This document shows positions 26,339-38,867 of a DNA stretch of 64,000 nucleotides, piece after piece. Origin of the DNA: CAVXUB01 sp963764805 (GTDB taxonomy: Bacteria > Actinomycetota > Acidimicrobiia > Acidimicrobiales > Bog-793); assembly GCA_963764805.1 (NCBI GenBank), contig CAVXUB010000001.1:744001-808000 (forward strand), written 5' to 3'. The first letter of the stretch is position 1. The number at the start of each line of letters is the position of its first letter. The notes beneath the pieces are model-generated. The model worked only from the letters and a program-made list of their open reading frames with translations, did not search any database and was not told the DNA's origin. Both the position numbers and the translations under genes were made by a program.

Positions 26339-27617
26339 TCACAGGCGGGCAGCCTCCTCGGCTATGTCGGTGCGCATCACCTTGCCGGGCAGCTCGATCT
26401 TGCCTGCCGCTTCGTAGGCGCGGCGCCGAGCCTCGGCGAGCGTGTTCCCCTCGGCGGTGATCGTCAACACCCTTCCCCCGGAGTTTCGCAGGCGCCCCTC
26501 GTCGTCGAGGTGGGTGCCGGCGTGGAAGACCGTGACGCCCTCGACCGACTGCGCCTCTTCGACGCCCTCGATCCGATCTCCAGTGCGGGGGGCGAGCGGG
26601 TAGCCGGGCGAGGCGAGGACGACGCAGACGGCGTACTCCGGCGCCGCTCGCGGCGGAGCCGACGGCAGCGAGCCCTGCGCCGTCTGGAAGAGCAGCTCCG
26701 CCAAGTCGCCATCCACCCGGGGCAGCACCACCTCCGCCTCGGGATCTCCGAAACGCACGTTGTACTCCACTACCTTCGCCCCCTCCGCCGTCAGCATCAG
26801 CCCCGCGTAGAGGACGCCGCGGTACTCGATCCCGATCTTGTTCAGGTAGGCGAGCGTCGGCTCGACGATGCACTCCATGACCTCGCCGACGGTCTCCTCG
26901 CCGGCGACCGGCACCGGCGAGTAGGCGCCCATCCCGCCCGTGTTGGGCCCCGTGTCGCCGTCGCCCACGCGCTTGAAATCCTGCGCCGGCGCCAATGGCA
27001 GGGCCTTCGTCCCGTCGCAGAGCACCAGCAGCGACACCTCCGGGCCTTCCATGCACTCCTCGACGACCACCCGCCGGCCGGCGCCGCCGAACACCGCGCC
27101 GGAGAGCTTGGCTCTGATGTCCTCCTCGGCCTCGCGCAGGTCGCCCGTGACGAGCACGCCCTTGCCCCCTGCCAGGCCGTCCGTCTTGACCACGTACGGC
27201 CCCGGCAGCGACCGCAGGAAGCGCAGCGCGTCCCTCTCGTCCGCGAACGAGCCCCAGCGGGCGGTCGGCACACCGGCTCCGTCCAGCACCTCTTTCATGA
27301 ACGCCTTCGAGCCCTCCAGGCGGGCGCCGTCGGCGCCGGGGCCGACGACGAGATGGCCCCGTGACCGCAGCCGGTCGGCAAGCCCGTCGACGAGCGGAGC
27401 CTCCGGGCCGATCACATAGAGGCCGGCATCGATCTCCTCGGCCGGCGCCGACGGTCGACCACATCCTGAAGCCCTGAGCGGACCTGCCGCCGATCCCCGG
27501 GTTGCCGGGCGTCACGACGACGTCATGAGTGCGGGCGATCACATGGGCGAGGGCGTGCTCGCGGGCGCCTGAGCCGACGACGCAGATGGGTCGTAGCGAG
27601 GAGGAGGAACCTGTCAT
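26339..27617 (-). CDS. purD: Phosphoribosylamine-glycine ligase (PurD, frameshifted)
   Basis: The N-terminus (VVGSGAREHALAHVIARTHD, then TPGNPGIGG) starts at an ATG overlapping the purA stop. About 45 codons later the frame changes near 27430-27470. The remaining 358 residues are a normal ATP-grasp enzyme: VIGPEAPLVDGLAD, YVVKTDGLAGGKGVLV, GPNTGGMGAYSP and VEYNVRFGDPE. PurD attaches glycine to phosphoribosylamine. Both halves are well conserved, so a sequencing indel is more likely than a real mutation in an essential gene. It is followed seven bases later by purB. Confidence 0.88.
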
Positions 27618-28894
27618 GCGGCGAACTGCACGTACTGCTCGCGGCCGGGGCCGACGCCGGCGAAGGACACGGGGACCCCCGTGAAGTCGGCGATCAGGTT
27701 CAGGTAGTCGCGTGCAGCCGCCGGCAGGTCGTCCACCGAGGTGCAGCCGCTCAGGTCGGCACCCCAGCCCGGCAGCTCCTCGTAGACGGGCTCGGCCTTG
27801 TAGAGCACCGACTGGTGGTAGGGCATGCGGGTCGTGCGCTCCCCGTCCACCTCGTAGGCCACGCACACCTTGATCGGGTCGAAGGGAGAGAGGATGTCGA
27901 GCTTCGTGACGGCTATCTCCGACACCGTGTTCAACCGGCAGGCGTGCTTGATCATCACCAGGTCGAGCCAGCCTGGGCGGCGGCGGCGGCCGGTGTTGGT
28001 GCCGTACTCGCGGCCGCCCTCGACGAGGCGGTCGGCGAGCTCGCCCTCCACCTCGGTCGGGAAGGGTCCCGAGCCGACCCGCGTCGTGTAGGCCTTGACG
28101 ATCCCGACCACCCGGCTGATGTCCCGCGGCCCCACCCCGGAACCCACGCAGGCTCCTCCCGCCGTCGGGTTGGAGGAGGTCACGTAGGGATACGTGCCGT
28201 GGTCGAGGTCGAGGAACGTCGCCTGCGCACCTTCCAGCATCACCTGCTCGCCCGCTTCCAGCGCCTCGTGCACGAGGGCCACGGTGTCGGTGATCATCGG
28301 CGCGATGCGCGGGGCGTACTCGTCCAGGTACTTGCCGGCGATCTCGTGACCGTCGAGCGCCAGCCGGTTGTAGACCTTGGCGAGGATGGCGTTCTTCTCG
28401 CGCAGCACGACGTCCAGCTTCTCCTTGAAGATCTTCGGGTCGAGAAGGTCTTGCACCCGCAACCCGATACGTGCCGCCTTGTCGGCGTAGGCGGGGCCGA
28501 TGCCGCGCTTGGTCGTGCCGAGCTTGTTCTTGCCGAGGTACCGCTCGGTCACCCGGTCTAGCTCGTAGTGGTACGGCATGATCAGGTGGGCGTTCCCGGA
28601 GACGACCAGGCGGCTGGTGTCGATGCCCCGCTCCCCGAGCGCGGCTCGCTCGGCGAGGAGGACGGCCGGGTCGACGACGACGCCGTTGCCGATCACGGGG
28701 ACCGTGTGCGAGTAGAGGACGCCGCTCGGGATCAGTTGCAGGGCGAAGGTCTCGCCGTCCACGACGATCGTGTGGCCGGCGTTGTGGCCGCCCTGGTAGC
28801 GCACGACCAGCCTCATGTCCTTGGCGAGGAGGTCGGTGAGCTTCCCCTTCCCCTCGTCGCCCCACTGAGTTCCGACCACGACGGTCGCGGGCAC
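27614..28894 (-). CDS. purA: Adenylosuccinate synthetase (PurA)
   Basis: The full-length 426-residue enzyme makes adenylosuccinate from IMP, aspartate and GTP. The P-loop-like GTQWGDEGKGK with the catalytic Asp lies at residues 8-18, QGGHNAGHT follows, and TTKRGIGPAYADKAAR and TVSEIAVTKLD appear later. The start is GTG after AGGAG. It is the first gene of the leftward purine unit, and its stop overlaps purD as ATGA. The 129 bases before it separate it from clpB. Confidence 0.96.
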   Translation of the reverse strand: MPATVVVGTQWGDEGKGKLTDLLAKDMRLVVRYQGGHNAGHTIVVDGETFALQLIPSGVLYSHTVPVIGNGVVVDPAVLLAERAALGERGIDTSRLVVSGNAHLIMPYHYELDRVTERYLGKNKLGTTKRGIGPAYADKAARIGLRVQDLLDPKIFKEKLDVVLREKNAILAKVYNRLALDGHEIAGKYLDEYAPRIAPMITDTVALVHEALEAGEQVMLEGAQATFLDLDHGTYPYVTSSNPTAGGACVGSGVGPRDISRVVGIVKAYTTRVGSGPFPTEVEGELADRLVEGGREYGTNTGRRRRPGWLDLVMIKHACRLNTVSEIAVTKLDILSPFDPIKVCVAYEVDGERTTRMPYHQSVLYKAEPVYEELPGWGADLSGCTSVDDLPAAARDYLNLIADFTGVPVSFAGVGPGREQYVQFAA

Positions 28895-29023
28895 AGCACT
28901 CCTCGGGAGACGGCTGTTGGGTCATTCGCACCAGGCGGAGGCCGGCCGAACGTGCGGCCAGTGTAGTCGGGTGGCACCCGATGACTGGACGACCCGGATC
29001 CCGCCCCGGCGGGCGAAACTCCG

Positions 29024-31516
<2,493 letters not shown>

Positions 31517-31541
31517 TTCGAGTTGCTGGTTCCTTCGTCGA

Positions 31542-31955
31542 TTATGGGCGGCCCGAACCGGGTCCAGAGCTCTGGGACCGCGTCCAGCGGGCCGGCAGGA
31601 GATTGGTGCGGGCGGGCACGAGGTCCCGCCGGTACTGGCGATGGGTGCTCTCGACGGCCTCGCGCGCCTCGGCGCGGACCTTCTCGAGCTCTTGGCGGAT
31701 GGTTTCGAGCTGGGACTCGAGGGCGATCACCTTGCGCACGCCCTCCAGGTTCAGCCCCTCGGTCGTCAGCTGCTGGATGCGGCGCACGCGGGCGATGTCG
31801 GCGTCGCTGTAGCGGCGGCTGCCGCCCCCGGTGCGGGCCGGCTCGAGCAGCCCCCGCCGCTCGTAGATGCGGAGCGTCTGCGGGTGCACGCCGGCGATCT
31901 CGGCAGCCACCGAGATCACGTACACGGCACGGCGGCTGGATTGTTCGATCGGCAT
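31542..31955 (-). CDS. hspR: Heat-shock repressor HspR (MerR family)
   Basis: The 137-residue protein has a MerR winged helix at residues 11-80, including YVISVAAEIAGVHPQTLRIY, ERRGLLEPART and GGGSRRYSDADIARVRRI. A coiled-coil dimerisation helix follows. HspR represses dnaK and clpB operons by binding HAIR inverted repeats, using DnaK as co-repressor. It lies between dnaJ and clpB. A HAIR-like site is found upstream of dnaK, which supports autoregulation of the whole unit. The tail after residue 105 is variable. Confidence 0.93.
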   Translation of the reverse strand: MPIEQSSRRAVYVISVAAEIAGVHPQTLRIYERRGLLEPARTGGGSRRYSDADIARVRRIQQLTTEGLNLEGVRKVIALESQLETIRQELEKVRAEAREAVESTHRQYRRDLVPARTNLLPARWTRSQSSGPGSGRP

Positions 31956-31959
31956 CGCA

Positions 31960-33072
31960 TCACGTCCCGAGGTGTGAGCGCGGGGATTCCGGAGTGGCGG
32001 CGGCCAGCGCCTCGACCGCCTTGCGCTGCTCGTCGTTCAGCTGCTTGGGCACAGCAACCTCGACGGTGACGAGGAGGTCGCCGGTGGCGTTGCCCGAAGG
32101 CAACCCCCGTCCTCGCACTCGAAACGTCCTCCCGCTCTTGGTCCCAGCCGGCACCCGCAGGGACACCGGCCCCGTCAGCGTCGGAACCGATCACCGTGCC
32201 GCCGAGGGCGGCCTCCGAGAAGGAGATCGGCGCGGTGAGCGTGAGATCCTTGCCTCGCCTGCCGAACAGGGGGTGGGGGGCGACCTGGACGGTGACGTAG
32301 AGGTCGCCGGAGGGGCCGCCGTTGCGTCCTGCCTCGCCACGTCCTTTGACACGGATGCGCTGCCCGTCGTCGACGCCGGCAGGGATGCGCACCTTCACCG
32401 ACGCGGCCCTTCGGCTCGACTCCGCTGCCGCCGCAGACCGGGCAGGGATCGAGGATCTTGGTGCCCCGGCCGCCACAGTCGGGGCACGGGCTGGAGAGCG
32501 AGAACAGTCCCTGGTTGTCGTTGAGGAGCCCGATGCCGCCGCAACGGGAGCAGACCACCGGGCTCGACCCCGGGGCCGTGCCGAGCCCGGCGCACGTGTG
32601 GCAGACGGCCCCGCTCGTCACGTTGACCGAGGTGACCACACCTTCGACGGCTTCCTGGAAGTCAAGGTGGAGCGACGCTTCGAGGTCCGATCCGCGCTGC
32701 GGGCCGCCGGTTCCACGTGCGGCGCGTGCGCGAGGCGGGGCCACCGCCGCCCGCGGAAAAGGCCACCGAACAGGTCGGAGAGGTCGTCGATGCGGAAGCT
32801 GAAGCCTTGCCCGTCGCCGCCGCCGACCGGTCATCCCAGAGAGCGGACCGAGGCGCCGGACCTCGTCGTACTCCTTGCGCTTGTCGGCGTCGCCGAGCAC
32901 CTCGTAGGCGGCGCTTATCTCCTTGAACCTGTCCTCGGAGCCCGGGTGGGCGTCCGGGTGGTACTTCTTGGCGAGGTAGCGGTAGGCGCGGGTGATCTCC
33001 TTGTCGGTGGCACTCGTCCACGCCAAGGACCTTGTAATAGTCCGTCTCGAACCACTCACGCTGGGGTGCCAT
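31960..33072 (-). CDS. dnaJ: Chaperone DnaJ (multiple frameshifts)
   Basis: Family segments occur in order but in changing frames. The J-domain start is EWFETDYYKVLGVDE, then ATDKEITRAYRYLAKKYHPD with the His-Pro-Asp motif. The four zinc-finger repeats are CHTCAGLG, CSRCGGIG, CPDCGGRG and CPVCGGSG. The C-terminal beta domains contain VRIPAGVDDGQRIRVKGRGE and SLRVPAGTKSGRTFRVRGRG. At least four indels are needed (near 33010, 32850-32720, 32410 and 32170). DnaJ delivers substrates to DnaK. Since neighbouring chaperone genes show the same damage, sequencing error is the likely cause. Confidence 0.82.
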
Positions 33073-33152
33073 CTGCCCTATCTTCCTTCCTTCTCTCTTT
33101 CTCTTTCTGCTGCTGCGCTGCTTTCTGCTGCTCTGCTCTTCTCTCTCCGTCT

Positions 33153-34040
33153 CTAGCCCCGTACCTTCACCATCGCCGGCCGGAGCACCTTGCCCTTGAG
33201 CTTGAAGCCGGGGCGCATCACTTCCACGACCACGGGACCGTCAACCCGGGCCTCCGACTTCTTACGCTTCTCTTTGTCTTTCGGCTTCTGGGGCTTCTCG
33301 GGCTTCTCCGGATTGCCGGCACCGTCGGCACCAGCCCCCTCGGCACCAGCCCCCTCGGCACCAGCCCCCTCGGCACCAGCTCCCTCGGCACCCTCGGCAC
33401 CCTCGGACCCGTCCGAGTCCCGCTCCTCACCAGGGCCGGCCACCTCCTCACGGGCCACGGCGTCGTGGATCTCCGGTCGAGAACGGAACACCGACCTCGT
33501 CGATCCGCTCCATCCCCTCCCTCGTGAGCACGTCACGCAGGAGCCCCCGCAGCTTGTCCAAGGTGTCCGCGTCGGGACCCGGCGTGGCGTGGGCGGCCGA
33601 CAGGTCGAGCGCGTCCACGAACGGAAGAAGCCGGCTGATCAGGCCCTCACTGGCCCTGTCGAGGAGGTCGGTCTGCTGGCGGATCATCCGCTTGCGGTAG
33701 TTCTCGAAGTCCGCCTGGACGCGGCGGGAGAGGTCGAGGTACTCGTCACGTTCGGCGAGTGCCTTGGCCAAGGGGTCTCGCGAGGAGCTCCCCGTCGGGC
33801 CGGAAGCGGCGGCCCTGTCAGCCGCCGCCTCGGCCACGATCGCCGCCGCCTCCGCCTCGATCAATTCGGCCAGGTCATCCTCGGACGCCGGCGCCTCTGC
33901 TCGCACCCTCAGCCCCCTCAGCGCCTCAGTCCCCTCGATCGCGTCAGTCTCTTCAGACCCTGCGGCATCTGCGGGACGCGGACTCTGCGAGCTCTCGTCC
34001 TCGGGCCTCTCGCCCTCGCTGTTCGGGGTGGCGTCGTGGC

Positions 34041-34044
<4 letters not shown>
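33153..34044 (-). CDS. grpE: Nucleotide exchange factor GrpE with acidic repeat insertion (one frameshift)
   Basis: The ATG overlaps the dnaK stop. The N-terminal 100 residues are acidic. The dimer-helix segment DLSRRVQADFENYRKRMIRQ and the four-helix-bundle part follow. The frame breaks near 33485 (VGVPFSTGD against RPEIHDAVAREEV). The C-terminal beta-domain is then split: after EIHDAVAREEV comes a run of about 25 residues built of repeated Glu-Gly-Ala-Gly-Ala units, then a Lys/Pro/Glu stretch, before the terminal strand VVEVMRPGFKLKGKVLRPAM. GrpE releases ADP from DnaK. The insertion is unusual for the family. Confidence 0.85.
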
Positions 34045-35903
<1,859 letters not shown>

Positions 35904-35968
35904 TGATGTCGCCTCCAAAACGTTCGTAAACCCCTTGCCGGGACCATCCCGCCAAGTTGCGTATGTTG

Positions 35969-35999
35969 ATTATAACGAAGTTGAGTCCGGTGTTGTCAA
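35969..35999 (-). promoter_or_regulatory. Promoter of the dnaK operon
   Basis: On the minus strand a perfect TTGACA (35999-35994) and a perfect TATAAT (35974-35969) are separated by 19 bases, a rather long spacer. They lie 66 bases before the dnaK ATG. The -35 is embedded in the HAIR-like operator, so repressor binding would block polymerase. Confidence 0.65.
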
Positions 36000-36000
36000 G
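35980..36000 (-). promoter_or_regulatory. HAIR-like operator for HspR
   Basis: The minus strand reads CTTGACA, seven bases, ACTCAAC. Compared with the HAIR consensus CTTGAGT-N7-ACTCAAG it matches five of seven bases in one arm and six of seven in the other, with the correct spacing. It overlaps the -35 of the dnaK promoter, and hspR is in the same operon. Confidence 0.75.
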
Positions 36001-36091
36001 CCGGCTCGGCCCGTTACGCGATTGGCACCTGACCAGGGCTTTTTGAACGCGGCCTTGTCTGCCGGCAGCGTCGACCACGCCCTCCGGGAGG

Positions 36092-36985
36092 TCAGGCAGC
36101 TCCCGAGCCCAAGTCGGAGAGGACCTCGGCGACAGTCTGCATCGCGTCTCGAGCGAACCTCGGGTTGCTTTCCCGGTAGTAGGGGATGATCAACAGCGCC
36201 TGGGAGAGCGCGATACCCCGGGCGCGGTGCCAGACCCCATCGTCCGGTTGCAAAGCGTCACGGTAGGCAGCACGGCCGACGGATCCGAACACGCTCCAGG
36301 CTGGGATCAGGTCCATCGCCTGATCGCCGATCGCGACCGCCCCGAAGTCGAGCACCGCCACCAACCGACCGTCTCGCAAGAGCAGGTTCGAGGGCAGCAG
36401 GTCGCTGTGCACCCAGACGGGATCTTCGTCCTGCCAGGGCGGCGCATTCAGGCTGTGCTCCCACGCCGACATGGCAGCCGAGCGGTCGATCTCGTGCGCC
36501 TGCTCGATGGCCTGCCTCGTCTCGAGGTCGACCTCGACCAGCGGCGGCCTGCCGCCGCGAGGCGCACCAGCCGAGTCGATGGTGCGCAGCGCCTTGACGA
36601 ACTCGGCCAGACGTCGCGCCTCTCTCGCCTCGTCGACCACCGCCGCCCGGGAATAGCCGTCGCCCTCGATCCAGCGGTAGATCGCCCATGGGAACGGATA
36701 GCCGGCGCCCGGTTCGCCGATCGCCACGGGTTCCGGCACTCGCAGCGGTAGGTGCGGCGCCAGCCGAGCCAACCACCGTCGCTCGTGCCCCACGCTTCCG
36801 GCCCAGCCCTCCGTCAGGGGCAGGCGGGCGCAAAGGTGGTCGCCGAGGCGGTAGATGGCGTTCACGGTTCCCGACCCTGCGAAGCGACTTAGAGGAAGAT
36901 GGGCCAAGTCGGGGAACTGCGAGGCGATCAGGGCAGCAACCACGTCGTCCGAGATCTCCACCTCGTCGGGATGAAGACGGACCAT
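36092..36985 (-). CDS. Aminoglycoside-phosphotransferase-family kinase
   Basis: The 297-residue protein has the APH/choline-kinase fold. A short N-lobe contains FAGSGTVNAIYRLGD, and the catalytic loop VHSDLLPSNLLL (His-X-Asp...Asn) precedes the metal-binding AVLDFGAVAIGD. Family members phosphorylate small hydroxylated molecules; resistance to an aminoglycoside cannot be assumed and many act on metabolites. The ATG at 36985 is chosen because the fold starts there; the long frame upstream is antisense to the next gene. It is a lone gene downstream of the dnaK promoter region, on the same strand. Confidence 0.8.
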   Translation of the reverse strand: MVRLHPDEVEISDDVVAALIASQFPDLAHLPLSRFAGSGTVNAIYRLGDHLCARLPLTEGWAGSVGHERRWLARLAPHLPLRVPEPVAIGEPGAGYPFPWAIYRWIEGDGYSRAAVVDEAREARRLAEFVKALRTIDSAGAPRGGRPPLVEVDLETRQAIEQAHEIDRSAAMSAWEHSLNAPPWQDEDPVWVHSDLLPSNLLLRDGRLVAVLDFGAVAIGDQAMDLIPAWSVFGSVGRAAYRDALQPDDGVWHRARGIALSQALLIIPYYRESNPRFARDAMQTVAEVLSDLGSGAA

Positions 36986-37096
36986 CCCGCCACGATATGG
37001 CGCTACCCGAGGAACCGGCGGCGCCAACATAAGCCGTCGGCAATGATCTGGAGGCTGAAGCGACCTTGGCGATCCTGCACATGCGACAATGACGTC

Positions 37097-37978
37097 GTGA
37101 GCGACACCTCGCAGGGACCCGGTTGGTGGATCGCCTCGGACGGCAAGTGGTACCCGCCCGAACAGCATCCGGACGTGCGGAACCAGGTCCCTCCGGCGGC
37201 CAACGTCGGGGCGCCGTCTCCTTTCCAGCCCGCCCAGCAGTATCAGGCGCCGGCCGGCCAGCCGGTTGGGGGCCCGGCGCCCCCAGCGGGGCAGTCGTAT
37301 CCCGGCTCGGTGGCGCAGCCGTACTGGGGCCCGGCGGCGCAGCCGGCAGGTGGGCCGCAGCAGCAAGGTGCTCAACAGAGGCAGTGGGGCGAGAGCTGGG
37401 GCTCGGGCGCCGGCTCGACGCGCGGAGTGAGACGGTCGACATCTGTCCCGCTGCCAGCGTTCGTGAAGAAGCAGCCCAAGATCGCCGGTGTCGTCGTACT
37501 CGTAGTAGTGGTGGCAATCATCCTGATCGTGGTCCTCAGCGGCGGATCGAGCACCGCCAGCCCTACCGCGGTCGCCAACACCGCGGTCGCCGACATCGCT
37601 GCCGGGAACTTCTCCGCCGTCTGCTCTCTGGAGCTTCCCGTGGCGCAGCCGACTTGCCGGGCGAACGAGGCGTTCACCGCGCTTGCCAAGATCACTTCGC
37701 ACAACCTCGCGGTTGGACGTGTCGTCGAGGTCGGCACCGAGGCCCTCGCCACCGTCACGGGCAAGCTGTGCGTCTCGTTGACATTCGCCGGGAAGAGCGT
37801 CAGCACCTGCCAATCGAACACCGATCCGAACAAGGCACTGGACCGGGGGCAGAGCTTTGCGACCGCCTATGCCAATGCCTCACGACCCGGGGGCGGTGTG
37901 ACGACTTTCGTCCTCCCCCTCATCGAGGTGGGCCCGAAGTGGTACGTCAACGCTCAAGTGACGACGACGACGACTTAG
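37097..37978 (+). CDS. Membrane-anchored exported protein with GWW-SDGKWYPPE motif
   Basis: The 293-residue protein starts at a GTG with SDTSQGPGWWIASDGKWYPP, a short DUF2510-like tryptophan motif common at the N-terminus of actinobacterial membrane proteins. A Gln/Pro/Gly-rich cytoplasmic linker follows, then a transmembrane helix (IAGVVVLVVVVAIILIVVL) at about 132-152. The extracytoplasmic domain of about 135 residues has paired cysteines, a DUF4878/NTF2-like look and a Thr tail. The function is unknown. It diverges from the APH-like gene and ends 45 bases before gpmA. Confidence 0.72.
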   Translation: MSDTSQGPGWWIASDGKWYPPEQHPDVRNQVPPAANVGAPSPFQPAQQYQAPAGQPVGGPAPPAGQSYPGSVAQPYWGPAAQPAGGPQQQGAQQRQWGESWGSGAGSTRGVRRSTSVPLPAFVKKQPKIAGVVVLVVVVAIILIVVLSGGSSTASPTAVANTAVADIAAGNFSAVCSLELPVAQPTCRANEAFTALAKITSHNLAVGRVVEVGTEALATVTGKLCVSLTFAGKSVSTCQSNTDPNKALDRGQSFATAYANASRPGGGVTTFVLPLIEVGPKWYVNAQVTTTTT

Positions 37979-38023
37979 CCCCTCCCATCACCGTCTAGCC
38001 GGACCGGCCTACAGTTGCCCACC

Positions 38024-38716
38024 GTGCCAAAGCTTGTTCTCCTCAGACATGGTCAGAGTGCGTGGAACGCGGAGAACCGCTTCACAGGCTGGACGGACGT
38101 CGATCTCTCCCCGCTCGGCGAGGAGGAGGCGATCCGAGCTGGCAAGGCGATGGGAGCCGAGAAGGACCTCTCGCTCGACGTGTGCCACACGTCCGTGCTG
38201 ACGAGGGCGGTGCGGACGGCCGAACTGGCGCTCCATGAGGCCGCTCGCTCGTACATCCCGGTGCGCAGGCACTGGCGGCTCAACGAGCGCCACTACGGCG
38301 CCCTGCAAGGGCTCAACAAGGCCGAGACCGCCGCCAAGCACGGCGCTGATCAGGTCCACCTCTGGCGCCGCAGCTACTCGGTGCCGCCGCCGCCGGTGGC
38401 GCTGGACGACCCCAACCATCCCGCCAACGATCCCCGCTACGACGGCGTGCCGCGCTCCGCGCTGCCGCCCACCGAGTGCCTTGCCGACGTCGTCGTGCGG
38501 CTCCGCCCGTACTGGGAGGACGCCATCGCGCCCGACCTCCTGGACGGCCGGACAGTGCTGGTGGCGGCGCACGGCAACAGCCTGCGGGCGCTCGTCAAGT
38601 ACCTGGAAGGGATCTCCGACGACGACATCGTCGACCTCGAGATCCCGACGGGCGTTCCGCGGGTGTACGAGCTCGATGATCGGTTGAGCGTCATGAGCGT
38701 GCGCTACCTGGGCTGA
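38024..38716 (+). CDS. gpmA: 2,3-bisphosphoglycerate-dependent phosphoglycerate mutase
   Basis: The 230-residue glycolytic enzyme carries LVLLRHGQSAWN with the phosphorylated His, RFTGWTDVDLSPLGEEEA, RHWRLNERHYGALQGLNK and VLVAAHGNSLRALVKYL with the second catalytic His. The length is normal. The GTG at 38024 gives the classic MPKLVLLRHG start; a TTG three codons earlier is possible. It interconverts 3- and 2-phosphoglycerate in the cytoplasm. Confidence 0.95.
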   Translation: MPKLVLLRHGQSAWNAENRFTGWTDVDLSPLGEEEAIRAGKAMGAEKDLSLDVCHTSVLTRAVRTAELALHEAARSYIPVRRHWRLNERHYGALQGLNKAETAAKHGADQVHLWRRSYSVPPPPVALDDPNHPANDPRYDGVPRSALPPTECLADVVVRLRPYWEDAIAPDLLDGRTVLVAAHGNSLRALVKYLEGISDDDIVDLEIPTGVPRVYELDDRLSVMSVRYLG

Positions 38717-38867
38717 GCCGGCCCGCCCACCACGAAACGCGCCGTTCAAACTCACGTAACACCCCCTTCACCGCCCGGCCACAGCCGCGAAACACCACCG
38801 CCTTACCCTCCCTGGGGAGGTCGCCGCAGCGCCGCGGCGTGACGACGACGACCCCCAAGGAGATCAG

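Noticed and set aside
33300..33420. Short direct repeats that could suggest a CRISPR array
   Set aside because: The 15-base units are contiguous, have no spacers and encode Glu-Gly-Ala repeats inside grpE. No CRISPR array or cas gene is seen anywhere in the window.
36092..37813. A 573-codon version of the aminoglycoside-phosphotransferase-like protein
   Set aside because: The extra N-terminal half is antisense to the exported protein at 37097 and has shadow composition.
38717..38867. A GlnR box upstream of the ammonium transporter
   Set aside because: GTAAC and GCGAAAC elements are present but the spacing does not fit the two-site consensus.
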